Counted from the stretch's first letter, positions 1 to 11,240 are shown. The stretch: DNA of 64,000 bases from Ascochyta rabiei (GCF_004011695.2 NC_082412.1:186001-250000); one strand, 5' to 3'. Notes: generated by a model from the letters alone, not told the origin. Program-made: numbers and translations.

Positions 1-715
1 TAGCGATACTCAGCAATTCAAAACATGCATTGAAAGTTATCGCATATGTGCAGTGCGTTCTCACCGTGCGCTCGTGAAGTGGCGGAGCATGTGGGTTTTG
101 ACACGATACTTGTAGCATTGTTTATGAGTTTCTTGTGTGGCAGCAAAGCTCTCATATGCATTTATTCCTAGCGACGGCTTCCACACAGAAGCTTTGGAAG
201 CTTCCAAGCAACCACCCGACAATTTTGAAGCAACTCGCATTGCCTTGTGAGTAGTATTCCGTGTTCTTGCTGGCCTACACAATGTCGACTCTCACGCTGC
301 AGAAGAGCTGATTTGGCGAATTCGTAACAATACACAGACGGCGTGACTGACTAGTGAGATAACAGAAGAGCTTGTGCTGGACTTCTCTAGCAGTGATGCA
401 GAATGCCTTGGCGTTTTCAAAGTTATCTTACAATGATTTGCGGCTTACTATTAAGTTCCTTCTCATGTGGGTCGCTGTCGCTGTCGCTGTCGCGAATGTC
501 CGGTGCTGACTCAGCTTCACGTGATACATGAGCGTCGTGCATTACTAGCAAAATCTCGAAATCAACATGGCACAACCTACTAGCAGATTCAAAAACCAAA
601 GTGGCACAACCTACTAGCAGAATCTCGAAATCAACATGGCACAACCTACTAGTGGAGTGTTGATTGTGATGGGCCCTGATGAACACGCCTCCACCCCCCA
701 ATCAAATTCTTTGTA
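1..715. other. Gene-free left edge with a duplicated segment
   Basis: No coding region is recognisable here. There is a short run of CTGTCG units at about 471-494 and a duplicated segment described separately (543-655). It forms the upstream flank of the broken HET gene that starts at 716. Confidence 0.5.
543..655. repeat. Direct duplication, spacing about 69 bp
   Basis: A segment containing AATCTCGAAATCAACATGG followed by CACAACCTACTAG occurs at about 551-583 and again at 621-652. A partial third copy (GGCACAACCTACTAGCAG) lies between them at 603-620. The unit is present nowhere else that I could see in the window. It sits just upstream of the HET pseudogene start, so it could be promoter-proximal minisatellite DNA. 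Confidence 0.75.
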
Positions 716-2699
716 ATGCTTTGTCAGAAGTGCTCGACGATCGTTTTCCAGCCCGACCCATGGTTTCCTGACGACGATGAACATCTCATTTACGAACATT
801 ACGACACTTTTGAACGCTTCTGCATCTCGGCAGAAAACTGCCATGCATGCCACTGGTTCTCTAACACCTTCCTTTCGCAGTCCAACAAGGGCTCTCAAGT
901 AAAGGGACCAGTAATTCTGGCAGCGTCGCTCTTTGGATCCGAAAGGAGACGAGTTAGTATATTGTATGTCAGGTGCGGAGGTGTGCAGATCAAAGCGGTT
1001 TAACGGGTTATTAGTAAACGACTATACCGTAAGTAAAGCCTGGCTATCAAAGCTTTAGAAAATTGCTACCAACGTGATAGAGGTGCCTGAAGAAGAATGT
1101 CCGGCTCAGCAGTTGAACGATTGTCTGTTGTCTCCACAGAATATAGATCTCGCAAAACGATGGATGTCCCATTGTTTTGAATTCCACCCTTCCTGTAGCT
1201 CCAAGGGGCTATTGCCGATGTGGGTCATTCAGATATCAAGTGATCACAACAGTCTCACAGCCAGACTCGTTAGGGGGCAAGACAAAGAGGCTCAGTATGT
1301 CACCTTAAGCTAGAAATGGGGCTCTGTCGCTCGGTACACATTGACGTCAGCAAACAAGGCAGAATTGCAGCGACAAATCCCGTTGCAACAAATTCCAAGG
1401 ACGTTTGCCGACGCCATCACAGTGGCATACAAGCTCGGCTACTCCTATCTGTGGATAGATGCCTTGTGCATAACTCAAGACGCGGAGGCCGAACTCCACC
1501 AGCAGATCAATTTCATGCACACGGTTTACTCGGGTTCGAGCTTTACACTATTTGCCGCAGCAGGAGATGATAAGGGGCAGGATTGGATCGTGAACGACAC
1601 ATCTTCAGCACGCATCCCCTCCAGCTGATGGTCCAAATACCATTCGAGAAGGGATACGTCAGTGATCGCATAACGATATTTAGAGATCAATTTGTAGACC
1701 ACAACCTTCCCCTCCATGAATGTGGTTGGGTACTTCAAGAAGAAGTACTATCGCGACGCGCACTTTCTTTCACGGACATACAAATCACATGGCGATGTTT
1801 GCTCAAGCACGTATCAGAGCGATTCCCGTTCTGCCGCAAAATGCCCCAAGAGCGCTACAGATTCCTGCCTTTCGATGGCGCCGAGGGGGATAGCCTTGCG
1901 GCGAGCCGGGCGTGGTTGTGCGCCGATCACTCGGGAACTGGTGGATACAAGCCACAACAGCTAAACACCTTCTATGACATTGTCAAGGCCTATTGCGCAC
2001 GTGAACTGACACATGAAAGCGATGTCCTACCCGCAATCTCTGGCTTGACGTCTGCATACGCGGAACGCCTCAATATAGCCTTTGTGGAAGGAACCTGTCT
2101 GAATGATATCAGAGGACTTCTGTGGAGAGTACATTATTGAAATGGATTCTATCAGACGAAGACCCACACCGAATCGGCCATCATGGTCATAGACGTCACG
2201 CTTTGGGAGTGGAATGGATTTCTGGCGCGATACAAGTATCCAAACATCATCATCATCGAAGACCATGCAAGTCAGCTTGGCTCCGCGTACAAAAGGATCA
2301 AGCGCCAAGCTCACGGTCAAGTCTTGGACACGTTGGGGCGACCTCGAGTTTTGTCGCAAGGAGGGCGCTACCTACTTTTACTTTGACAACAATCATTGGG
2401 ACGGCAGGTATGAAGCCGAGAGGCCGAGGCGTTTCCTAGACGCCTGGGAAGATCTCCTAGATCCGTCGGAACCTACTCGCTGGGCACTCTTCATTTACGG
2501 TACGCACTCGGAAACAGAAGGACGGTATGTGTGTATCGTTGCTGTGCCTCATCCAAAGACGCCCAACTGTTTCACAAGATTTGGTATCGGGCTTGCATTG
2601 AACTCTGACTTCTTCGGAGACATGGGAGAAACCGATGCTGCGTATGAATCTCAGCGGTGCACCGATGGACCGGATTTCACGATTCAAGACCTAGTCTGA
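716..2699 (+). pseudogene. Broken HET-domain (heterokaryon incompatibility) gene
   Basis: The pieces match the fungal HET family, which controls non-self recognition and cell death after hyphal fusion. An N-terminal piece starts at ATG 716 (MLCQKCST), followed by the HET core: YVTLS at about 1297-1310, then YLWIDALCITQD at about 1447-1482, and the C-terminal HET pattern GWVLQEEVLSRRALSF at about 1724-1771. The reading frame is broken. A TAG at 1311-1313 falls inside the normally conserved LS-x-x-WG motif, with KWGS continuing in the same frame. There is a frame change near 1580, a TGA at 2138-2140 after LLWRVHY, and a further frame change near 2200 before the tail ending at 2699. The join between the piece ending at 1003 and the one at 1074 could be an intron. 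Several lesions together make a pseudogene far more likely than a missed intron. A CAG-to-TAG change would explain the first stop, as RIP would produce, but this is inference. Confidence 0.8.
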
Positions 2700-5464
2700 T
2701 GTAACGAAACTATACTCACTTATCGTACTGGATCAGTGTAAACCTAAGCCAATAATCAATACAAGTGCAGACACTCGGTGCTAAGCCAAAGACTACTTGT
2801 GACGGACTAAAGACTTTGAAGGGCACATCGTATTCGATAAAATCTGCAGGACACCAACATCATGTCAAAGAACATGTGACCAAAGACGGTAAAAAGCACA
2901 CAGAAAATGCGCCCAAACGATACCACCGGGTCAATGCAGGACAAGAGTCTAGCAAAATGCGCTGTTTTTACCGTGTTGGGCTTTTGCACCTGGACTTAGG
3001 TCGTGTCTCGCCTTTTGAATGTCCTTCTTTGCGGCAGTGCAGCGTAGCACAGTCACGCAGACAAGCGAACAAGGCGCAGCAGTCGTACACAGCCAACAAC
3101 CGGTGAGTGTGGAGGACTGGCGCTACTTTGACCGGTCTGGCGTGACAGCACGGCCAGCTACGACACAGAGATGGTGGGTGTCTTGCTGGGAGTGTGACTG
3201 AAGTGTTTACATGATGCGAAGCCGCTAGGTAGCGTGGCTGTGCAAAGGCTGGGCTTGTGCCCGCAGCATCGATCAAAGGGTGCCTTCTCGGAACCGAGTT
3301 CTCCCACTGGGATGAACTGTGTTCGCCGTGGAGGACTTGACAAGTTCCCAGTGAAGCGAGTACACAATGCGTTACCCGAAGCGGAAAGTGCGGTGCATAC
3401 AGCGAGTCACGTGACATGTGGCAACGGAGTCGCCGTAATGAGAGGTTCGTTGAGCTGATGGACTGACGGCTGAAAAACTCGATGCGCATCAGTGATTTGC
3501 CTTCCTTTGATATGCTCATATGCTTCTACGCCAGTAAAATGATGTTTCGCATGATCGCCTCAGTTCATCGAACTACCCTGGCAAGTAGATCTGACACCAG
3601 CCCTATGAACGGCGTGCCCGAATATCTCGGAAAGGAGATCGTAAGGGGCGCGCCGTTGATTCGCGATTCGGAAATGATTCACATGTGAAGATATTTAGGG
3701 AGCCGTCTACGGTGATCGACCGCGTAAAACTGCTCAACGGTGTATGGCTGCATCGACGATTCGAGTAGCAATCAGGGATCCCACGCCGTTCCATTTCGGA
3801 GAGGCCGTGAAGGCAAGAAATAGTTGCAAATCCCCATAATTTGGCTCTCGTTTTGCAGGAAGAAGGGGATGCAGCAGCTAACAATTCTTGACTCTCACGA
3901 CGAAGGGCGAGAATCATTGGCACGTCTAAGCTAGTTGTCTAATATAGGCAAGGCACCCTGTAGTCTACTTGGGTCTGCATTGTGCCGTGGCTATCTCCTG
4001 GAGAGAAGGGGATGGCGCATGGTTAACTGGTAGGTAACAAACAGTGCACGAGTCGCCTCAATGGGTAATGCTCGGCAATACCAATCTCCTGGATGCCTCC
4101 GAATAAACGGTCCATCGTCAAAGGCTTCTTGCTTCTGGGTTCGTCTCGCAATGTCGAATGAGTGTCTGTCCCGCTATTGAACCACTATGATTCAGAGAGC
4201 CTCGACTGCATCTTCAACGGTCGCTAAGGATACCAGGTCTCGCTAGGCCCTGTTTTGCGAGGTACGATCCAAGTCACAAGGCGCGAGTCTAAGAATATTC
4301 TTGGAACATGAAGAGTTTGGTTCCCCAGATCACAGCAGCCACCAAGCCATTCTCGCGCGTATGAAGATGCGGATCTGCTGAGGACCACCAGAATCAGTAG
4401 GTATTAGCTCAGCGATCTAGTCAAGACCTGTCTTTATTGCAGCATGCCCGCAGTTGAGGAAATAATACGCGGTAGCAATCGCTTGACTGGCCCCTGCTCG
4501 CGCGTCGGAGGTGCTGCGCGTGTGAGGTGCAAAGTTGGCCCAGCGCTCTGAGGCACCTTACTCGTGCATAATATCAGCTGGCGCGCGCTGAGGAGCTGAA
4601 GCTACCAAAAGAGAAGCGTCACGCGTACCAGAGAACAAAGAATCAAGTTTTGAAACAGCTCAGATCGAAGAGTGATGATTTGTGGCGGTTGAAGAGTCTG
4701 CGTAGATGCGCTGATGCCAGCTCGCCGTTGGCAGTTGCGACCGAGCTTGACCAGGCTGTCCTAGGCGAAATGGCCCATGCAACGCGTCCCAGTACGCCAC
4801 AACGACGCCATCGCTCGCTCTTCAGCTGAAGACGCTCCTCAACTCAATACCAAGACGTACGAATACTGGTTGAGTTGGTACAACCGACCACACCATGCCT
4901 ACCCTAGCATCCTACTCCTGCAACGCTCCCATGGGCGCGGACCGCAACAGCTGAGCAACACGACTCTTTTGCCTGATCGATCGCAGCAACGTGAACTATG
5001 TCGCTGTCATCAGCGCGAGTGTAGCACGATGAGGGACCCTAAGGCTGCTCATGTTCCTCCGTACTTTGTGAAGGCTGCGGGTGGGTGGTTAGACTGATGG
5101 CCGGGGTGCCACCAAAGCGCCGCTGTAGCTTCATATACGGAAGACGGCGCACTGCTTGTTCTTGACATGGGAGCCGTTTCCAATATCGCATCTACCAACA
5201 CCCTTGCGCCGATCTTATATCCAGGAACGCGCATGCGAGTATTGTTCACTGACACAGATCGGAGCTCTACAATCTAGTGCTTATGCGAAACGCTCGCCCG
5301 TGCTTCCATGTGAGTGCTATGAAAACCATGGCTTTCCTCTCTTGTGCAACGTCCTGACTGGTCAACAGCTACAGATGCCTGCAGCACGCGACATCGTCTC
5401 GCCTGCGAGCTCACTCATACTCAAGCTCTTGAGTGTTCCGATATTCTTTGTTCTTCCCACCACC
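2700..5464. other. 2.7 kb stretch with no recognisable gene
   Basis: Both strands hold only short open frames without recognisable motifs, splice-site patterns or codon bias. No tRNA-like fold, inverted repeat or transposon remnant was evident. It may contain a degenerated gene I cannot recognise. Confidence 0.45.
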
Positions 5465-6034
5465 ATGCCACCTCTCTCAGGATTCAAGAAGCTCCATCAT
5501 GCTGGACAGTTGGTGTCGAACTTCGAGTATGATCGACTTATCGAAGTCTCTGTGGTAATTCTAGTCGCCGCGACTATCATCTGGTTTGCGGTTGCTTGGA
5601 TTTCACGGAGAGGGAGCCGAACTGTTGAAGCAGGTCCGGACGCTCCGGAAAAATCTCTCGACAGGCCTTTGGTAGTGAGACAGGACTCGGCTATATGCTG
5701 CCAGAAGCACTGGGAAAGTTATCACAATGACCGCCTGAATTCCCTTCAGCAAGAGATCCTCCAGCATACCAAAAAACCTATTCACCCTTGGATACTGCCG
5801 CCTCAAAAATTGCCTGGGCCCTATGACCCGATGTACTATCCTTTACCACCGCCAACGATCCGGCCAGTGTCTCCTAGACCTCCAAGAGAAAAGTCTGAAG
5901 GGAGACATTCCACGTCTTACACTCGATTGGTACCTGCCACAGGTGCACCGCCGGAAAAACTCAATCTCTACGGGACCATGACCATGTCGACAAAAGGCTG
6001 GCGCCGAACACACTGGAACGTGACTGGCGGTTGA
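5465..6034 (+). CDS. Small single-pass membrane protein, unknown function
   Basis: An uninterrupted 189-codon frame begins at ATG 5465, which has a strong fungal start context (CACCATGCC). The same frame is open further upstream to 5156, but that part has no good start context. Residues about 25-47 form one clear hydrophobic segment (VSVVILVAATIIWFAVAWIS) followed at once by RRGSR, so the C-terminal part probably faces the cytosol. The region after it is proline-rich (PLPPPTIRPVSPRPPREK) and the protein ends in WRRTHWNVTGG, a well-defined terminal motif that suggests a selected protein rather than chance. I do not recognise the family and assign no function. Confidence 0.6.
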   Translation: MPPLSGFKKLHHAGQLVSNFEYDRLIEVSVVILVAATIIWFAVAWISRRGSRTVEAGPDAPEKSLDRPLVVRQDSAICCQKHWESYHNDRLNSLQQEILQHTKKPIHPWILPPQKLPGPYDPMYYPLPPPTIRPVSPRPPREKSEGRHSTSYTRLVPATGAPPEKLNLYGTMTMSTKGWRRTHWNVTGG

Positions 6035-7271
6035 AGGAGCACGGCAGCCTCGATCATCTCACTTCTCAACATACACCAACACACGTCATGACCTCACTTG
6101 TGGAGTATGCACGACACACACCGAGCTTGCAGAGTCAGACCACCACGGCCAGTTCGCAGCATGGCGCATGGACGCCTACAAGCTGATGCCGAATACGAGT
6201 CACAGCCAGGTAGTTGTCAAGTCTAGTCGGTGGCGGTCCGCTTAGCAGCTGGAGAAGTGGACAGGCGGCGGGGCGGGCACGCGGATGTCTAGGATTCGTA
6301 GCGTAGCGACGTGTCTCTTTCTATACAATACCACCACGACCACGATCGCGATCGTGAGCACCATGACCCAGCATCAGCCAAAGTCACGCACCCTCTACAT
6401 TTCCACATTCTAGTCTCGTGTGGCTGGCTGGCTGGCTGTACATAGTGCACGGGTTGTTCCGCGGGAACACGGCACTATCTTGGACTTTGCACAGATTATA
6501 CAAGAAGCTATCTAACCCTCCCCTTTCTCTCTCCGCCAAACCCAAACCCCCTCCCCTTTGTCCACGTGGAGAAAATTAAAAATAAAATAAAGAAAATTGC
6601 GGAAGCACGTGGTTCCGCGCAGCGAACTCGACGGGTTCCCGAGCTCGAGACCAACCCGGGTGCTGGCGGCGTCCTCGTCTGGCAGCTGGCCTCGCCGTAG
6701 CGTCGCTAACCTGCAGGTCACTAGCTCCCGCCCCAGACCTCGCGAGGCTGAAGTCTAGATGGCCCAAGGGCGATGGTAGCGCAGGCGGTCGATGAGCGAG
6801 GCTGACTGTCTGCGTGCTGTTGACGGGCCTGAGGCTGGTCGTGTCGGTGTTGAGACGCAGCCTCGACCAGGGGCGGAGATGGTTGGTCGATCTGATGATC
6901 AGATTGTGGCGTTGGGTGGAATCGGCTAGGGGGTTTGGTGGTGAGGGAGTGTGTGTCGCGGGGAGATGTAGATGGAGCTGTGGATGTGGATGTGGATTGT
7001 GTTGGGTTTGGGTGTGGTGTGTCGTTGCTGCTGTGGCGACTTGCATGTGCTGCTCGAAAGTGTCTTTGAATCGTGCACGCTCGCGACGCTTGCCATTCAA
7101 CCGGGATATCGCGACTACGTGGCTTCCGTGTATGCTTTCCTCCGTCGCTCTGCGTCGTCTCTGCACCCGGCTCGTGGTCTTCTGGTGCTGTAGATCCAGG
7201 CCGTTGCACCTCAGGTGTCAGACGCCATGGCACCACCTACCACCGCAACAGAGAGATTGTCCAGCCATCTC
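6035..7271. other. Intergenic region, low-complexity CT/GT tracts
   Basis: Long open frames occur on both strands but are made of His/Pro/Thr/Ser or Gly/Arg/Val runs arising from CA/GT-rich DNA, with no ATG in good context and no family match. A (TGGC)n tract lies at about 6421-6439. Nothing else supported. Confidence 0.5.
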
Positions 7272-7407
7272 CTCACGATCATCAGCCACATCCTCCCCTC
7301 ACCTCCTATGATCATCAACCACATCCTCTCTTCACCTCCCATGATCATCAACTACATCCTCTCCTCACCTCCCACGATCATCAACCACATCCTCCCCTCA
7401 CCTCCCC
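7272..7407. repeat. 33-bp minisatellite, about four units, overlapping the PEX4 stop
   Basis: The phrase GATCATCAACCACATCCTC recurs at 7277, 7310, 7343 and 7376, an exact 33-bp period with a few substitutions. Each unit carries a TGATCATC or CGATCATC core. The last unit runs into the stop codon of the minus-strand PEX4 gene (7398-7400), so copy-number change here could alter the 3' UTR or the last codons. Confidence 0.9.
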
Positions 7408-8019
7408 CGCCCAGTATACCGCTCGGTCTCGGTGTAAAACCTAATCAGCGCCTCGGCAGCCACATAATCGCGCTGCCGAAACAGCTGGGCAACATCGACA
7501 TTTAGCGGGCTGTCCGGCTCCGCGCTCGTCAGCAGCTGGTGGACGCTGGTCAGGGTGGTCGCAATGGTGTAGGCAGGGGACCAGCTCGTCTTCAGCAGAT
7601 CCAGACAGATGTCGCCGGTCCTGAAGTCGATGTTGGGGTGGCAGATGGGGGTTATGAAGCGGATGGAGGGCGGCGCGTTGGGGTACGTGGACGGGATGTG
7701 GATGTCGAGGAGCCAGGTGCCGCCTGTGGTGTGTCAGTGCCGCGTTGCTGTGTTGCTGACTGTGGTTGTGGTTATGGTTGTGGTTGTGCATGTGCATGTG
7801 CAGAGTCATGGTGCGGGGAGGATGTGCGAGGTGCAGAGGTCTGTTCCATGTACCTTCATATGCTGTCCCTTGGACGCCTTTCATCACGGCGCGCCAGTGC
7901 ATTACATCCTCGTCTACGGGGCCGAGTTCGAGCAGCTCTTCGTTTGGGTCGCGCTGGTATGTTTGCAGCTCCGTCATGAGCCGCTTGATGGGTGATGGGC
8001 CGCGCGATGAGCCTGCCAT
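7398..8019 (-). CDS. PEX4: Peroxisomal ubiquitin-conjugating enzyme E2 (Pex4)
   Basis: Two exons, 8019-7854 and 7723-7398, joined across a 130-bp intron (donor GTACAT, acceptor CACAG), give 163 aa, the usual length for Pex4. The sequence shows the E2 (UBC) fold: PIKRLMTELQ helix at the N-terminus, YEGGTWLLDIHIP across the splice junction, the CHPNID motif, the active-site cysteine in GDICLDLLKTSWSP, and SPLNVDVAQLF near the end. In Pex4 this E2, anchored by Pex22 on the peroxisome surface, mono-ubiquitinates the cysteine of Pex5 so that the import receptor can be recycled. The DICLDLLKT-W-P pattern and 'EPDSPLNVD' fit Pex4 better than general E2s, but a different E2 class cannot be excluded without a tree. 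RRP46 starts 378 bp away in the opposite direction, so they probably share a promoter region. Confidence 0.85.
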
Positions 8020-8112
8020 TGTGTGTGTGGTGTGTGGTGTTGGTGTGTGGCGTGTGGTATGTGGTGTGTGGCGTGTGGTGTGTGGCGTGTGGTGTGTGGC
8101 GTGTGGTGTGGA
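8020..8112. repeat. GTGTGG/GTGTGC microsatellite in the PEX4-RRP46 promoter
   Basis: A near-pure run of TGTGTGG and CGTGTGG words fills the DNA immediately upstream of the PEX4 start codon, within the shared divergent promoter of PEX4 and RRP46. Confidence 0.85.
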
Positions 8113-8396
8113 GGGCTATGGATTCAACAGCTATACAGACAGCCACGCAGACCAGAGTCTCCCAAGGAACAGCCAAGTAGAGACAGGGCCGTGTTTACAG
8201 CATCTGAGCATCTGCAGAGGCTGGCGCTCGCTGGTCTCCAGCTCCAGTCCAGCACCTCGGCTTCCCGCCCACGCCATTGGCTGCCCCAAGCTCGGCCCCA
8301 CGAGAAGACGGAGAAGTTTGGATCGCGGTCGCATGGGGCGGTGATCTCATCGTCGAGATGCAGAACCGTTCCTGTTCACAGCCACCCACCGCCAAC

Positions 8397-9214
8397 ATGG
8401 TCGCGCCGGAGGTCACACTCACGCATTTGAACCGCGCAGACGGCTCGGCGACATACACACACCACGGCTACTCCATCATCGGCGCAGTCAATGGCCCCAT
8501 CGAAGTACAGCGCCGCGACGAGCAGCCCGAGGAAGCCACATTGGAAGTCAACGTGCGACCTTCTGCAGGCGTAGGCAGCACGTCACCTCTCCACAACACG
8601 CGAGTCCAGCTACTGACCCTTCGCCAGCACCACGCGAACGCCACCTGGAAACGCTACTGCACACCACGCTCCGCAGCATCATCCTCACACGCCTCATCCC
8701 GCGCACGCTCGTGCAGGTCACGCTGCAAGTGCGCAGCCTCCCCGAGGAAGACACATCGACCGGCGTCAACACCAGCCTGACGCTGCTCCCGCACCTGCTG
8801 CACACGGCGCTGCTCGGCCTGCTGTCCGCCTCGATCCCGCTCGCCACGACGCTGACGAGCGTCCTCGTCGCCTACCCCTCCGCGTCGACCAAGAGCTCCA
8901 CGCCGCTCCTCGCGCCCACGGCGAACGAGCTGCTGCGCGCCAAGCCCGTCAGGTCGATCCACGTGTTTGCCTTTTCGGGCGACCGGCGACTGCTGCTGGA
9001 CGAGAGCGATGGGAGGTTCGGCTACGACGAGTGGGAGGAGGCGAGTGAGCTGGCAGAGGAAGCGTGCTGCAGAGAGGAGGACGAGGGGGGTGTGAGTTTA
9101 CGAGACAGCATGGAGGTGGACGGGGGGGTGCAGAGCAAGAATCTGCACCAGTGGCTGCGGGGGATCGTGGCGACGAAGGTGGCGTACGAACAGAGGTGGA
9201 AGAGCGCCACGTGA
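8397..9214 (+). CDS. RRP46: RNA exosome core subunit Rrp46
   Basis: Start ATG 8397 (CCAACATGG) opens a frame matching the RNase PH-fold subunit Rrp46: LNRADGSATY, then GAVNGPIEVQRRDE and EVNVRPSA. After a short intron, a second exon reads PRERHLETLLHTTLRSIIL, RTLVQVTLQV and so on to a stop at 9214. Rrp46 is one of six ring subunits of the nuclear and cytoplasmic 3'-5' RNA exosome and is not itself catalytic in yeast. The intron has a perfect branch point (TACTGAC at 8611-8617) and a CAG acceptor at 8625-8627. The only donor that keeps the frame is a GC donor (GCAG/GCGTAG), giving exons 8397-8568 and 8628-9214 and 252 aa. The tempting GTAGGC at 8571 would shift the frame. The C-terminus is acidic and ends in KVAYEQRWKSAT. 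An upstream in-frame ATG at 8277 gives a longer but unconserved start. Confidence 0.85.
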
Positions 9215-9797
9215 TGGACCGTACCTCATCGAACCACGTGAGTTTGGAAAGTTCGCTGCCTTGGAGCGCACGCCCCCGCCAACTGCGTCCTCGACACGCT
9301 GTTTCAGTCTCTCCACACACCGCACCCACGTCTGTGGGCGGCAGCCCCCCAAGCAGCGAGGCTGCTCATGTCATGCAGCCACGCCTCAGCCACGCATGCG
9401 GCCGCGTCTATAAAGACAGACGCCCGGCACTTGGCAACCGGCAAATGCGAGTACGAAGACGAGCTCAAAAGAGCGGATAAGAAGTGATGAATGAACGCTA
9501 CAAAAACACCCCCAAACAGAGATTCCATCCTATACAACACGCCGTGAAATTGGCCAGAAACGCTATGCAAATCGCTCGCCCGTGTCTCGTCCCTATGCAG
9601 TTGAGAGTCTAAATCGTGGGTCGTCGTGGTGTCGTTCTGTCCTGTGCTGTCTGTCCTGTGCTGTCCGTCCTGTGCTGTCCGTCCTGTGCTGTCCGTCCTG
9701 TGCTGTCTGTCCTATGCTGTCCGTCGCGTCATGTCCTGCGCTGTGCTGTGCTATGCTGTGCTGTAGGATACTATAACTACAACAAAAAAAACCACTA
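9215..9797. other. Intergenic, contains a 14-bp minisatellite
   Basis: No gene seen between RRP46 and the membrane-protein pseudogene. Its only structured element is the repeat at 9641-9724. Confidence 0.5.
9641..9724. repeat. 14-bp minisatellite, six units
   Basis: Six consecutive copies of CCTGTGCTGTCCGT (variants CTGT for CCGT and CTATG for CTGTG) run without gaps for 84 bp. A similar CTGTGCTATGCTGTG tract continues to about 9765. Open frames over it encode cysteine-rich runs and are artefacts. Confidence 0.9.
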
Positions 9798-11240
9798 TCA
9801 AGCATGTCTCGCCAAGTGGCTGACGCCTCGCTTCCTCGCCTCTGTCTGCAGCAGCTCGGTAAAATACTTCTGCGGATCCCACGACGGAATCGCCCACGTC
9901 CTGACGCCGCTGGCTATGGGATGCGCTTCGCCTTCCTTGAAGTCGCCGCTGCACGATTTGGCCATCTGCAGCCAGTCGTCCCACATCGTCGTGCTGGGGC
10001 ATGCGTTGTTGCGGTGCACCCACCCCGTGTCCTTGCTGACTACGATGGCCTTCCACAGCGCCTGGGTGAAGGTCTGGCTCGGCGAGTACCACGTCCCCGT
10101 TTCGGTCTGGATGGAATCCGAGAGGGCTTCTGGGACGACTCGGTAGGCCGAGGTATCCCAGTGTAGCTTCCCCGGAAGAGCAGCAACGATCCAGTACGAG
10201 GAGCCGAGCAGCATGTACGAACCGGCCCAGGCGATTTGGCTTTCTATCTTCGCGTTGGCTAGACAGACGACACCTCCCATAAGCATCATGGTGCCAACTA
10301 GACTGAGGAGACGGTATGCCCATGCGTGCTTCAGATAGTAGTCGATCTCTACCGGGGCAAAGTACAACTCCCGTGCCACATTTTCGTGGCAGCGCACTAC
10401 CAGAAAGGTACCTCTGGGATACCGAATCACAAGGTCGCCCGGCGGAACGTAGTCTTCTCTGTCGTTCTTTTCCTCATCGGGCCGCTCTTCGGCATGGGGC
10501 CTTTCTTGTGGCTTGCCGTGTTTGCTTTCTTGATTCTTTTTCTGCTGGTCTTGCAGACGCTCGGGAAGGCGTAGCGTCCAGAAGTTGCCCAGGCCGATTA
10601 GGGTGGATAGGAGCGACAACAGCACAGTAGCAAGGATAGACATGCCATCACGCAAATGTATCGAGAGGACGAGCAGCAGTATAGAAAGGCTGCAGCCGAT
10701 GACGGCGACAAACGTAAGGGGCGCGAACGTCCTCACTTTCAAAGGTTTCGTTTCGTCGACTCGTTGAATCGAGACCACACGTACCGAGAAGGGCGGGAGC
10801 TCGTTCGCGTCGCTGGATGTGAGTCAGCAACACATGGTGTTCAGTGTCGAGGCAGTGCATTCCAGACAAGCATACCAAGCCTCCCAAATCTGGGACCTAA
10901 CATGTGGGGAATACCTTGACTTGACATGCGCTAACACCGGGGAAGCAAGGGCAACCTACCAGACTATGCTCGCAATATGGTTGACATTATCCCTGTCGTT
11001 GCCTGACCACACGCCTGACACGAAGCCAGGAACGGGCTCGAGTTCCAATGGCCTGGCGGGCCTCATGAGCGCCTGGGGGGCTGGTATCAAGCGTGGCAGG
11101 AAAATCCATCTCGAGAGCGTCGAGACTTGGGCGTTGGCGAGCACCGAACCCTCTCCGAGGATGGCCAGAAAACCGACGATATCAAGCTGGAGTGCCTGTA
11201 AATCATAACCACCATCTTCCTGAGCCTGGAGCCAATGCAT
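9798..11240 (-). pseudogene. Multi-pass membrane protein gene with two in-frame stop codons
   Basis: One frame runs for 480 codons from ATG 11240 (MHWLQAQEDGGYDLQALQ) to the stop at 9798. It is interrupted by TAG at 10958-10956 and TGA at 10826-10824. Sequence on both sides of each stop keeps protein-like character: READING ...DNVNHIASIVW before the first stop, VALASPVLAHVKSRY then WEAWYACLECTASTLNT between the stops, and SSDANELPPFSVRVVSIQR after the second. The C-terminal part has four hydrophobic segments (around FVAVIGCSLSILLLVLSI, ILATVLLSLLSTLIGLG, LLSLVGTMMLMGGVVC and WAGSYMLLGSSYWIVAAL) and ends in HLARHA. I recognise the general look of a fungal-specific family of uncharacterised membrane proteins but cannot name it. 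The stops could come from CAG-to-TAG and CGA-to-TGA changes. Splicing out both stops would need implausibly short introns, although a TGCTGAC branch-like word and CCAG acceptor follow the second one, so an intron there is the main alternative. Confidence 0.6.

Noticed and set aside
6512..7236. Two overlapping minus-strand frames rich in His/Pro/Thr upstream of PEX4's 3' end
   Set aside because: Arise from CA-rich DNA; starts are not ATG in frame or lack context, and no family features.
7272..7407. CRISPR-like array
   Set aside because: The units are contiguous 33-bp tandem copies without unique spacers, and the host is a eukaryote.
8571..8576. GTAGGC as the 5' splice site of the RRP46 intron
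   Set aside because: With the well-supported CAG acceptor at 8627 it shifts the frame and loses the PRERHLE block; the GC donor two bases upstream keeps it.
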